From NCBI GenBank assembly GCA_030267565.1, contig BRXU01000001.1:992001-1056000 (forward strand): a stretch of 64,000 bases of DNA, given 5' to 3'. The DNA comes from Pleodorina starrii. Its lineage: Eukaryota > Chlorophyta > Chlorophyceae > Chlamydomonadales > Volvocaceae. Every line of letters begins with the position of its first letter. Position 1 is the stretch's first letter. This document shows, one piece after another, positions 10,344-21,079 of this stretch. Position numbers and translations under genes: made by a program. The notes beneath the pieces were generated by a model. The model did not search any database. It saw nothing but the letters and a program-made list of their open reading frames with translations, and was not told the origin of the DNA.

Positions 10344-13300
10344 GTCATCATCTCAAGCTTCCAAGGGCAGCGTGCCCCTCACAGCAGCGGATGGCGCCTT
10401 CTCGACGCCATCGGCGGGTGGCAGCTGGCAGTTCGGTCTCACCTTGACTGCCGTCGGCGAGTGAGTTCTGAGGGTTTATGATGAAAAAAAGTATTGGTTC
10501 GGGCAAGCCAGCTCCTGGTGTTTTGCACAGTTAAGAGTCGGGCTCTTGTAAAACCCGCCGTGTGCATGGCGACCAGTCTCCTTCCGAGGCTGTCCGCGCA
10601 GCGCTCATGCGCGCATCTTGTGATGCGTCTTCACGCAGCCCACCTCGTGGCTCGTCACATAAGCTACCAGTGAAACAGCGCGGGGCGAAACGCTGCTGCC
10701 AGTTGCCTTCCCACGGCCGCGGCAGGCAGTTCCGGAAGGCGAACGGAGTGCGGGCGCCCAACCGTGAATTGAAGCATTAGAACCAATCAGTGATTTGGAG
10801 CAAGAATATCAGGCCATGTATTTTTACATTTTACCAAGCCGGCATTCGCGTTTTGCGCCCTTACAGGTTCCCTTCCGTGGCGACAGCAGTCGCCGAAGAC
10901 GTCCTGGCAGAGGGTCATCGGTTCATGCTGGCTGTGGCCAATAAATGGAGGGACACACTGGCGCGGACCCAGCAGCAGCAGCACCAGCAGCAGCAGGTCG
11001 GTTATGACTTATGAGGGCGGGCGGCGCGAACGACATGACGGCGTTCCTCCTCACTTAAAAACCAGCAGCACGCTCCGGGCTGTGTGTGCGCGCCGGTGCC
11101 GGCGGGCATCGCGCATATCAACACGCATGCGAAATGAATAATATTCCGGCGCGTGCCGCGGGGGGATATGTGCAGATGTCCGGGGTATACCGTATGCTCC
11201 CTCACGCATCGCACGGCGGCGGTTGGGCACCACTTTCCGGAACTGACGCACATCTATCTGGGAGGAGGTTGCAGGACAGATGCCTCGTTCGTCGGTATGC
11301 CCACTCAGCACGAACACGAACCGTGTTCGTGTGCGCCCACCCACGCCCGCGCGAGGCCGTGAGCCTTGTGCGAATAATGCTCACGCTCGCTGCGTCGGTG
11401 CCAGGGTTGCTATCTTCCTTGACGGGAGTATCTACGGGCTCAGATATTCGTTGCTCAAATGTTCCAAAAACTTCTATGGATGACGAGAAGTTTTTTGGTT
11501 GGGAAGGCCCAAAAGTATCTGTGTGCAGTGGCCAGATATCAACCATGACCATGTGCAATGTAGGAACTTGTTTTCAGTAATATCCAGCACAGTTGTTCGG
11601 AGCCGAAAACATCTTTTTCGCCGTCGGGAGGGAGCCGGCGACGTGATTTTATGGGGGAATGGGCTTCCGAAGTTCTATGGATGATCAGATTGTATGGTCA
11701 GAATTCTCCCTAAAATATCCTACTGGACACTCAAAATCGTAAAAAAAACTTCTATAAAATTTCAAATTTTTGGGCAAATAGATATTTTTATCCTAAGATA
11801 GCAACCCTGGTCGGTGCCGCCTATCTATACATGCAAGCAGCCCCCTATCTAGCTTGCTAGAAAGCTAGGTAGCTACATACGCGACCAGTCGCGGCGCTTT
11901 GCAAGTGCCTGCGTGCCTGCCTCGATCCCTGTGCATGCATGCAGCAGGCGGGTGTCGGCGGCGGAGGAGGCGGCCACCTGGCTGTGGGGCAGCAGGTCCT
12001 CTCGACCATGGCCGACCAGTGGAGGGGCATGATGGGGCTGAACCCCGGGGTGAGGAGCGAGGAGGATGTTGATATTTGGGGCAAGTGATGTATTCTTTTG
12101 GGAATGTAAGGGATGATGAAGAAAGGCGAGTGGCCGTAGCGCTTGCTGGCTGGGACCCGCCGCGAGCCTGGCCTGTCCTGATTGGGGGAAGGAGGGAAAG
12201 GTGATGGTGAGGTGGGGCAGGACTGAGCAGTGAGTTGATGCGCTTAGGGGCCCCCATACGAGCCGCGGGTAACTTTGATGCTTGCGTCTGTTTGTGACTG
12301 ATAGATGTTGCCGTTGGCGCCTTCTTCGCTCAGGGCGAGCGAAGTAGTACGTATGGCAAACTCCGCCGTGCGCTCCACACGTAAATACCTTCATTTGTCA
12401 TTCCTGTCATCAATGTCTGCTATCGTTATTAATGTTCTAGTTCACCGATTTCCGTAACTACCGGACCCACGCACCAGAGGGAGGCGGCACCCATCCCAAA
12501 CCCAATCCTACCGGTAGCATCCCCCATTGATCTCGCAGGATACCAGAGTACCATAGTACCCGCCATCCAGCCGCCGGTTGCTCTCCCCTCCCCTCCCCTC
12601 CCCCCATTGTTGCAAATTCACTCTTCAAACTCCCCTCCCCTTGCCTAAATCCATCCTTCTCCTCCCGTTGCCTCACTCTACGTTTTTATGCAGTCCCAAC
12701 TGGAGGCGACGCGGAAGGCCTCTCGCCGCGGCCTCGCCGAAAAACTTGATATGGGTTCGTCTTTCGGCCCCACCACCACCGCCGCCGAGCCGGCGCCCTC
12801 GGCGTCGTGGACGCCATTGCCCTGCACCCACCATCGCGATGGATGGCACCCAGCAGGCCAAGACTACGACGACGACAACAGCAGCAGCAGCAGTAGCAGC
12901 AGCAGCTGCGGCAGCGCTGCCGCCTCCACCGGCACGCCCTTCGCAGCCAGCTGCTACTGCGCGCACCAGCAGCAGCAGCAGCCAGAGCCATCGGTGGGCC
13001 GCACCGCTGTCTTCTGGCTGCAGCAGCAGGTGATACAGCAGGAGGGCCAGTGCGCCACCCCTTGCGCCACCACCAAGACGACGGACGACGGCGCCCTGTC
13101 GGGCTATAGCAGCGGCGCTGCGAGCTGCCGCGATGTGGAAATGACCGATGCCACCGAGGTCGACGTCGACGCCGACGGCGATGACGATGACGACGATGGC
13201 GACGGTCTGGAGTTTTTCTGGCTCACCGCTCTCCCTGCGGCAGCCGGAGGCGTGGAGGCGCGGCTCGGCAGCGCGCCCGCCGCCGCCGTCGTTGGCCCCA

Positions 13301-14577
13301 GCCGGCGTGTCATTGCCACCGCAGCCGTGTCGTCTGCAACGCTGGTGGCGTTTGGCAGCGTCTTTCTGTGCGTGGAGGAGACTGTTCCCGTCGGCCGGGA
13401 GCCGCGCGTCGACTACGAGTTCTGCTTTGATGTTCCAGTTTCGACGACGCCGCGTCGCCGGCACGTTCCGACCCTGCTGGTAGCAGCGCCGACCGTGGCG
13501 CCGCAGCAAAGCAAGCCGCTGCTGCCCGGCATGACCGGCAGCTACGGCAGGGAGCTCGCAACACCGTTCCGTCTGCAACAGCAGCGGTCGGGACAGCAGC
13601 AGCAATGGCAATCGGCGATGCAGCGATGGCAAGCGCAGCAGCAACAGCAGCGGCCGCCGCCGCCGCCGCAGCCCCAGCAGGTGCAACCGCAAGGCCCCCT
13701 GCCACCGCCGCCGCCGCCGCAGCAGCAGCAACTGCAGCTGCGGTCGCAGACGCTGTCGTCGTCACCGCCGCTGAAGGCGCAGGCTGAGCGGCCGCACTTG
13801 CAGCGGCCGCCGCAGTCGCAGAGCAGGCTCCCAGAGGCGATGACGACGGCGGTGAAACTCCCGCAGTCGCAGACGCCGCAGCGGCTTCAAGTGCAGTCGC
13901 AGATGCCGCAGCGGCAGCAGCAGCTGCGCGCGCCATCGCAACCGCAACCGCAACCGCTCGCCGTGAAGCCGCAAGTACCTCGGCCGCTGACGACGCCGTC
14001 GCAGCTTCCACAGACGCCGAAGACGTCCTCACAGACGACGCAGCTGACGCCGGCGCTGACGCCCAAAAAGACCCCGCAGCAGCAGCAGCAGCAGCCGCTG
14101 AAGGCGCAATCGCTGAAGCCGCCGCCGACGCCGCGGTCGCTGACGCAGGCCCAGACGCAGCGCTCCCAGCAGCAGCCCCAGGCGCAGGCGCAGCGCCATC
14201 AGACACAGACACAGACGCAGGCGCAGCAAGCCAAGGTGGAGACGCAGCAGAGCTCGCCGATGCGACCGCTCCGCCCTCAGTCGCAGCAGGTGAAGGCGGC
14301 GCCCCGGGCGCAGTCCCCGAAGCCCTTGCTGGTGAAGACCCTGGTGACACAGCGCGGCGGGCTTCCGCTGTCGCCGCCGCGGCTGCAGTCGCAGCAGCAG
14401 CAGCCGACGCAGCGGCCCGGCGCCTCCCCTTCCCCCTCGAAGTCGATGTCGACAAGCAACTCTTCGCGCCCCAGTTACATGCGCTCGACAGAGGCCTCGT
14501 GCGCCAAGGCCCTGGACTGTCTGTCGCAGCTGGCGGCAGCCGCCGCCGCCCAGGCGAAGAGCTGGCGCGCGTTTTGA
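10344..14577 (+). CDS. Gln/Pro-rich protein of unknown function (5' end not found)
   Basis: Four exons join in phase: 10344-10460, 10867-10996, 11945-12049, 12694-14577 (TGA). Donors are GTGAGT, GTCGGT and GTGAGG, and every acceptor is CAG. The ATG at 12688, which could be taken for a start, sits inside TTTTTATGCAG after a pyrimidine tract and is better read as the last acceptor. The N-terminal exons carry FGLTLTAVGE, VAEDVLAEGHRFMLAVANKW and QQVLSTMADQWRGMMGLNPG, which may be helical. The 627-residue last exon has poly-Ser, an acidic stretch (DVDADGDDDDDDGDG), a short ordered-looking part (LVAFGSVFLCVEETVPVG) and then about 350 residues of Gln/Pro repeats. Such tails are common in algal transcription or RNA regulators, but I recognise no domain. 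The first exon begins mid-codon, so 5' exons are missing. Confidence 0.6.
11402..11809. mobile_element. Non-autonomous hAT-type DNA transposon (MITE)
   Basis: Perfect 15-base terminal inverted repeats, CAGGGTTGCTATCTT at 11402-11416 and its complement at 11795-11809. They are flanked by identical 8-base direct repeats GTCGGTGC at 11394-11401 and 11810-11817. An 8-base target duplication and a YAGGG terminus are hallmarks of the hAT superfamily. The 408-base element is much more AT-rich than its surroundings and has no transposase reading frame. It contains two copies of TTCTATGGATGA (from about 11472 and 11683). It lies inside the intron 10997-11944 of the Gln-rich gene. Confidence 0.9.
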
Positions 14578-17500
14578 CGCAGGGCAGGTAGGTAGGTACT
14601 TAGCCAAGACTGCGCCGCAGACCCCGCCTCATGCTCCGAGGATGTGTGTGTGTATGTCTGTGTGTATGTACGGTATGTATGTGGGGCCTCCCGCCCTCTC
14701 TGATGTTGAGTGTTACTGCGATATTGTCGTATACCTTTGATGTACGGCAGTCCAGGACTACTAGGCTTCTGTGACGGAGCTTGCTGACGGTGACGGCGGC
14801 ACAGTTGATGACGTACGTGTGGGCGGATGTACTGGGTCGGGGCCGCAGGCGGGCCCGGCCCGGCCAGTTTTGTACACAAGGTATCCAAGCAAGAAGCAAC
14901 CCCGATGCCGCTCGCAAGGCGGGTAGGTGGGTAGGCAGACAGGCAGGCACGGGTATACATTTGTAGGAGCCAGTTGAGACGTAGGGGGCGGAGGCTCGGC
15001 CTCTGTCCGGGCGGTGTTCTGTCGGCAGAAGAATGGCGCTTTGCCTGCTTTCTCACCGATCGACCCGCCCCGTCACGCGCGCGTGCGCGCATATACGCGC
15101 GGAAACATTTTGATATTATACGGTATTGGCTGTGTATTGGCTGTGAATTGGCAATGTCGCGGGCTTCAGAGGTTCCGAGGTCTGTTACAGTAATTTGTTT
15201 TGTGTCCGCACTCGCTCATGGCACGCATTTGGGCTGTGAGCATAGGACATTTCCATATGTACTATGAAGGTTTGTATGGGCAGCAGCCCTAATTAGGCAG
15301 CCCGCCCATATTAGGCTGCAGCGGAGCTCTGCAAGGGCATGCAGGTTGCGCCCGCAGCACACTCACGCACGCAACCCAGCAAGTGGTTCGGTACGTGGGC
15401 GGCTGGGTGGGTGGGTGGGTGGCCGTGTGATTGGAAACGTACAGTTTTATTTCTCGGGTTCGCGGATGGTTGGGCGATGTCACCCTCAAACGAGATGAGA
15501 GGTGCGCGTGTGGCTTGAGAGCTTTTTCCCGCCCTTCTCCGTCCACCCGTGCTGCTATTCGCATAGCTGATTATGGAACCTGCTGTCACATATTCGTACT
15601 AGATGCAATAGATCCAATAAAACGGTTATTATTTTCGTACCTGCGATAGATACTTCTCAAGTCCGTGACTGAGGTCAGTGACTTTGTATTGGCTGCAATC
15701 GATTTGGATTTTTTGATTTTGGTTTCTTGCTTTCGTGTCGTACAGCAGGCGCAGCGGAAACGTAGAATCGCCCCGACGACATGACGTACATGAAATGCGT
15801 ACGGCAGTGCTGTTATTTTTTGCAACATGCCTTGCTTGACTCCTAGTATAGGCGGATAGAGACCCCCGACTTGTTCGCGGATGTGCGTTTTTGTCGTGGA
15901 ATGGCAGCGGTAAATGAAACGGGTGGGTGTCACGTCTGGGGAATACCCGGAAATGCCAACCAGGGCCCTTGGCCCAGCGTTTCAATGGGCGTGCTTTGGG
16001 GTGTATTACACGGCGGGCGCGAGTCGATTTATCGCCGGTGCGAACCGGGGGACGACGTGGCACGTGCGTGTGTGTGTATTTGGTCCTGGGTGGCTTGGGC
16101 GGGGGGGTCAAGGCGACGTCTTCAGACAGTCAGACGGTTCCTGCATATCCGCCCTGAACGATGCTTACTTAATGCGTGTGGCTGGCGGCACGTGCGACCT
16201 AACCTTTCTCGCCAGGTAGGGCGCCGGCAGCTATCCAGCTGGCGCTGTTCAGTCCTTGTTTGGTTCGGTACTTTTTGTTTGGTTCGGTCTGCCCGAGAAT
16301 AAAGCAGTAGGATGTGTGAGATATGGCGAGGGCGACGATGGTGAGGGCGGTCGGTCGTTGTGGCTTGGATTAGGTTTTTTTGGGGCGGGGCCCCAGCGCG
16401 GGGGGGAAGGTGTCCAGTCTGGTGGATGGATAGTTCAGGTCAGGTCAGGGAGGGGCGCGTGTGCCATGCGTGCGGACAATGCAGCGTGCACTCCTTGAGC
16501 GGGCGACAGCACCACTAAGCAGCAGCAGCAGGTGGTGGTGGGCGGGCGCAGCAGCGGTCTGGAGCTGCGGAGGGTGGATGGTGGACAGGGCTGACAATGA
16601 AGCGTGCGGCGGCGGCGACGTGCGGCGGCAAATGCAAACTGGTCGATCGGCGGGTTCTGCACTGGCACTTGGATGCGAAGCGTGGCGGGGCCGCGCCTTT
16701 CCTGTTAGATAACACAGCAGCGGCTACAGGTACCAGATAGCGAGCCGCGCCGCGGAGGAAGGGGAGCTAGGCTGTAGGTGATGGCAGCTAGGGTGGCGGT
16801 ACCGGCACCTCGTGTCCAATCGAGTTGGCATCGAGGAGGGAAGTCTGTCGGCCGCCAGGGCCGTGCGTATGTGTGGGCCTGACGTGCGCCTTTCCCCCCG
16901 GGGGGAGATGGCTGGCATCGGTCGGGGTCGTGGGTCGTGTGGTGCGATGCAGTGCGTGTATCGGCATCTAAACCGCGTGAACCGTGCTCAAAACTACCGG
17001 CTATGCCCGGTTGCCCGCACGACTGACACGTGCACTCGCGGAGAGCGGATCCGTACTTTCAAGTCTGCATGCACAAACACATGTATTTGGGCTCTGTGCG
17101 TGCTCTCCGCTGGATTGCGAAATGTGGCAGCGGATGGGTTGGGACACCAAAGGGGACGCCAAGAGCCGGAACTGCCTCGAAGCCCGACCCACATCCCATC
17201 AAGCCATCATCCCATATACGCATGCCTTCCCCGGCGGACCGTGCACCCGCCCCTGCCGCCTTTGCAGTTATATGGACGCAATACCTATCTCCCTACCGGC
17301 GGGCAGCAGGCGGGCGGGCTCCTTGGTCTGTAGACTGTTGCGTCCAAGAGTGCAGGAGCTCACACTGGGCGGTCGGACTACCGGCCGGCCCTGGGGTGGG
17401 TTGGGATGCCCATACACCACTTACAAATGTTCCTGCACCCCCCTGGGGTGGGTTGGGATGCGGGCTGGCTGCGGGAGCCCATACATACCTCTTACAAATG

Positions 17501-18635
17501 TGGTTCCTTCAACCTACGCGCCCCAATATGACCAGCCAGGCGACAGAAGTCGACTTGCATCGGCAGATGAGAGTCGAGACCGTTGTTCCTGTGAGGGTGT
17601 TCGTCCCTTACGGAGGTGTACGGCAGCTGTCCATCATGGCAATGTATGTGAGGATCCCCAGGGAGGGCCCCCATTGCATTGGTGCCGTACATGAAACACG
17701 CCTGCGCCCACCTACAGCACAGCTTCTGCCAGAGTGCAGCACTGCAACCAAGCTCGCACAGAAACGAACGCCCCCGCTGACTCAGCCACCCACAACACGA
17801 CCCACGGGACGCCACTTGTATGCATGTATATACGCATGCAATGCATGGCGCCCCTTGCCTCATCCTCAGCATCAGGCCAAGTCCTCATCACACACAATAA
17901 CACAAGCAAGTACGCGACCCATCCAGCCGATCCCTGACTAAAAGGAAGCAGAAATAACCCCGCTTCGGAGCAGCTTTAGGGACCGCAAGCCAGCGAGGTG
18001 AACCCTGACATCCCGACTCATGACTCTCCATCCTTCACATCTCCACATCTCACTATCATCAACACCGACCAATCAATTGATTGATTCCGCATAAGCTACC
18101 ACCGTTCATTGTGACCATGTCTGGCGACGCGCCCTCAGACATGCAAGTGAGAGTTCATACAGAAACCGACGGAGGACGACGGAGCGCTCCCCCCTTAACG
18201 AAACAACAATCAACAATGGATGGGAGCGAGCCCCTCGCGCTTGTTGCCTCCGCTTACAGTGCACAAACGACCAGCAGGCCCGCTGGCTCTGCCCTTCCCA
18301 GGGCCCGAAACCCACTACTGGAAAAGCCACAACATTCACCGCGTCAGCCTGCAAGCATGTGGTGCTGCGTATTGGCCCCCCCATGGTTGGGAATGCTCCG
18401 TTTGGACCTTCTCCTATCTACAGAATGCCTCGCATACGACAGTATCCACATGCGCTTGGTTAGCAAAGACGCTGTGTGTTTTCTCTCCTGAGGGGCACCC
18501 CTCCCATGCAACCATGCGATGACAGGCCTAGTTTAACTCTGGTCCACGGCGTGCGTTATTGTTTCTGTGCCAGCTCATCAACCCCCCTTGCAAACGACAA
18601 CGATGCCCTGCAACGCCGGAGCGGGATAGGACATC
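14578..18635. other. 4 kb without a trusted gene
   Basis: The 3' UTR of the Gln-rich gene presumably starts here, but I see no close TGTAA. The only long frames (for example 17030-17941) are low-complexity and lack domain signals. A short duplication of GGGGTGGGTTGGGATGC followed by CTTACAAATGT occurs at about 17393-17430 and 17443-17503. AT-richer stretches lie at 15100-15290 and 15580-15860. The last ~400 bases probably belong to the 3' UTR of the minus-strand BTB gene. Confidence 0.5.
18254..18258 (-). terminator. Candidate poly(A) signal TGTAA of the first BTB gene
   Basis: TTACA on the plus strand reads TGTAA on the minus strand, 378 bases after the stop codon at 18636. Confidence 0.4.
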
Positions 18636-20162
18636 TCACGGTGCCCCCGCCAGCTCACGCACCAGGCTAGCCTCCAGGTCGGGAAAGCGCGCCCCCAGCT
18701 CGCCCAGCTTGTCAAACACCACCTCCTTCCGGTGCCGCACCAAATAGGCCTTGAGCTGCCCGACCAGCTCCGTCATGTCATGCTGCGCCGCCCAAATCAG
18801 CTCCGAAACCACCGACCCGGGGGTCACAGTCGCCAGCAGCCACGCCTGCAGCTTGGTGATACACTCCGCCGGCATCAGCAGCCGCGCAGCAATCTCCACG
18901 GTGGGGTGCAGCAGCTCGTCCGGGACCACCAGCTCGCCCGTGTACATGTACACCAGCAGCCAGCTGAAGGCCTCCGGATCCGCGTCCGCCAGGGACACCT
19001 CCGCCTCTCCGCTGTCCGCAAAGCCGCCCGCCGGGTCCAACCGCCGCCGGAAGTACTCACTCCGCGCCGCCAGCACCGACCGATGCGCCAGGAAGACCCT
19101 GCCGCCGCCGCCGCCGCCGCCGACCCGGACGGTGATGGCGCTGTCGAGCTCGCCTGCTGGGGAGGCGGATTGGGCTGTCAGGGCTCTGTGCAGCCCGACG
19201 AGCGCCTGACTGTGCTGCTGCTGCTGCGACGAAGTGGCTGCAGTGATGCGGACTCTGGATGAATGGCTGCAGGGCCCCAGTTGCAGCCCGCTGATAACGT
19301 TGACATGGGCGGATCCGCTAAACCCCACGGCCAGGTCCCCCTGCGGCAGGATGCCGAGGCACTGCGGGACATAAGATTGCAGCTCCACCTCCATCACCGT
19401 GTTGACAATGTGGTTGGCGCCCACGAGGCGGAGCTTGGTGTCGTCCAGGACGAGCAGTCGGCGATCGGCGCAGGCCATGATGGCGGTAATCCTGTTGAAG
19501 CGCGACTTGCTGTCATCGCCGTCTGCAAAGCCCGTCCCCTTCCAGTCTCCCCCTACCAGGCGCAACGACCTCCAGCCGTCCCCACCAGCAGCAGTAACGT
19601 CCACGACACACACCGCCCGGTCGGTGGCGGCCCACAGTGCGCCGGCTGCGGCGTCGTACGACAGGCCGGTCCAGATGCCGCTTGGGGGGGTGGTGCCGGG
19701 CAGGGTGGTGACCTGTCGGCTGGCGACGTCCATTTTGCGAATGCGGTCGGCGTCGGCAATGTACACGCTGCCCTGGCCGTCGGGCGCGAGTGACGCAATT
19801 TTGAGAAAGCGCGCATCAATGCCGCAGCGGTCAGAGTTGGCGTCGCCGCTGCGAACCGTGAACTGGTTGCCGGCGACCAGGCTGACGGTGTTGCTGCGGT
19901 CGAGCTGCAGGATGGCGGCGTCGTGGTCGGCGAATAGAACACAACCGGAAGTTGGTTCGTAGGCTGGGCACCGGGCGTCACGAAGGGGGGCTGGCAGCGG
20001 CAGCTTCGACTTGGTGGCGCCGGCGACTTCGATGCGCCCCTCGACAACCTGAATCCCATGGCCATAAAAGAGCAGCGCTTCGGGCTCGCCCCCCGCAGAT
20101 GCAGGCCTTGCCGCGACACCCCTGACTGGGTTTGTAGTTTTCACTTGCATCTGCGCGAACAT
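18636..20162 (-). CDS. Beta-propeller (NHL-like) plus BTB/POZ protein, copy 1
   Basis: Single-exon 508-residue protein. Residues about 1-300 hold blade-like repeats such as GSVYIADADRIRKMDVASRQ, with WTGLSYDAAAGALWAATD and ITAIMACADRRLLVLDD, as in NHL-type propellers. A Gln-rich linker follows. Residues about 340-480 are a BTB/POZ domain (FLAHRSVLAARSEYFRRRL, SWLLVYMYTGEL) with a helical BACK-like end. BTB proteins commonly bind CUL3 and present substrates for ubiquitination; that role is inferred. Start: the frame is open further upstream, but the paralogue has a 2-base length difference just before the equivalent ATG, so the upstream part is probably 5' UTR and Met at 20162 is chosen. A poly-Gly tract near the BTB start is absent from copy 2. 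Confidence 0.85.
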   Translation of the reverse strand: MFAQMQVKTTNPVRGVAARPASAGGEPEALLFYGHGIQVVEGRIEVAGATKSKLPLPAPLRDARCPAYEPTSGCVLFADHDAAILQLDRSNTVSLVAGNQFTVRSGDANSDRCGIDARFLKIASLAPDGQGSVYIADADRIRKMDVASRQVTTLPGTTPPSGIWTGLSYDAAAGALWAATDRAVCVVDVTAAGGDGWRSLRLVGGDWKGTGFADGDDSKSRFNRITAIMACADRRLLVLDDTKLRLVGANHIVNTVMEVELQSYVPQCLGILPQGDLAVGFSGSAHVNVISGLQLGPCSHSSRVRITAATSSQQQQHSQALVGLHRALTAQSASPAGELDSAITVRVGGGGGGGRVFLAHRSVLAARSEYFRRRLDPAGGFADSGEAEVSLADADPEAFSWLLVYMYTGELVVPDELLHPTVEIAARLLMPAECITKLQAWLLATVTPGSVVSELIWAAQHDMTELVGQLKAYLVRHRKEVVFDKLGELGARFPDLEASLVRELAGAP

Positions 20163-21079
20163 GGCCGAGATTATGTTGCAGAACGGTATGGTGTTACAAA
20201 ATGTCCCTTGCATCAATTCTATCAGGACAGCGCTCCAAACTTGTTCGGATTCGGCGATTACTTCTTTCGTTTCGGAGTCGACGACTACAAGGGGAAGGTG
20301 AACGGTACGGCAGCGCGCACATTCATTTGACGCCTGGGATGGTTTCTGATTGGTAACGGTGATGGTGTAGTGTTGATGGTTTATATGTGAATTCATTGCG
20401 CGCAGCGATGCACACAATGGGGTTGGAATGTGCGTGTACCGAATGCGCTGATGGCGAAGGATGACGCCATTGCTGTCCTCGGACGGCGAAGGGTGCTAGT
20501 GCAACGCCAAACACTGCAAACGACAGCGGAGGCACTGACATGTGCATCCACCAGGTTGTCCTAACAGCTGATACTTCCCCCGTAAGTTGCAGCTGAGCCC
20601 CGTGCGTGTTTGACAGCAGTGCAGAGGCCGGGTGTGAGGGGCCCTGCACCCAACAACCTCATCTGTGACAATGACAGGCCTATTATAGCACTGATTAACT
20701 ACACGAATAATCGACTAATAAATGAGCAGTACCGGATCCGTCTTCTCCAAACTACGGTCGAGCCCACGGCGTGCGTTATTAGATCCGCGCCAGCTCACCC
20801 TGCCTCCCTTTGCAAAAGACAAAACGATGCCCTGCAGCGCCGGAGACAGCACGGTTCCAAACCATCTCAGCCACCTCGCCCATCACCTCACACGCAGCGG
20901 CTTTCACAGCCCGGAGACCCATAGCTCATCGATGCACCGCCAGCAGGTGTCTGCCCCACACCTCGCAGCTTTCCAACAACTCCTCTTTTGGATGACAGAC
21001 CCAGCAACCTTCCACGCACCCTGTAACGCAGCACACGGCCCTTCATGCTGCATCATCTTTCTGGAATACATGGAACATC
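20163..21079. other. Intergenic spacer between the BTB paralogues
   Basis: Holds the 5' flank of copy 1 (minus strand). Its first ~80 bases match the 5' flank of copy 2 at 22586-22665. It also holds the 3' flank of copy 2. The stretch 20762-20843 matches 18543-18620, but copy 2 has about 230 extra bases (20844-21070) before its stop codon region. No further gene seen. Confidence 0.7.

Noticed and set aside
13310..14455. 381-codon Ala/Ser-rich minus-strand frame
   Set aside because: Mirror of the Gln/Pro coding sequence; CAG/CCG repeats give stop-free Ala/Ser/Leu frames on the other strand.
15914..16219. 102-codon plus-strand frame reading partly natural
   Set aside because: No start context or partner exon could be defined and no family recognised; too weak to annotate.
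17030..17941. 303-codon plus-strand frame
   Set aside because: No domain, no natural-looking composition, contains a short DNA duplication, and overlaps equally open frames.
20163..20417. 85-residue N-terminal extension of BTB copy 1
   Set aside because: The paralogue has a frame-breaking 2-base difference in this stretch, so it is better explained as 5' UTR.
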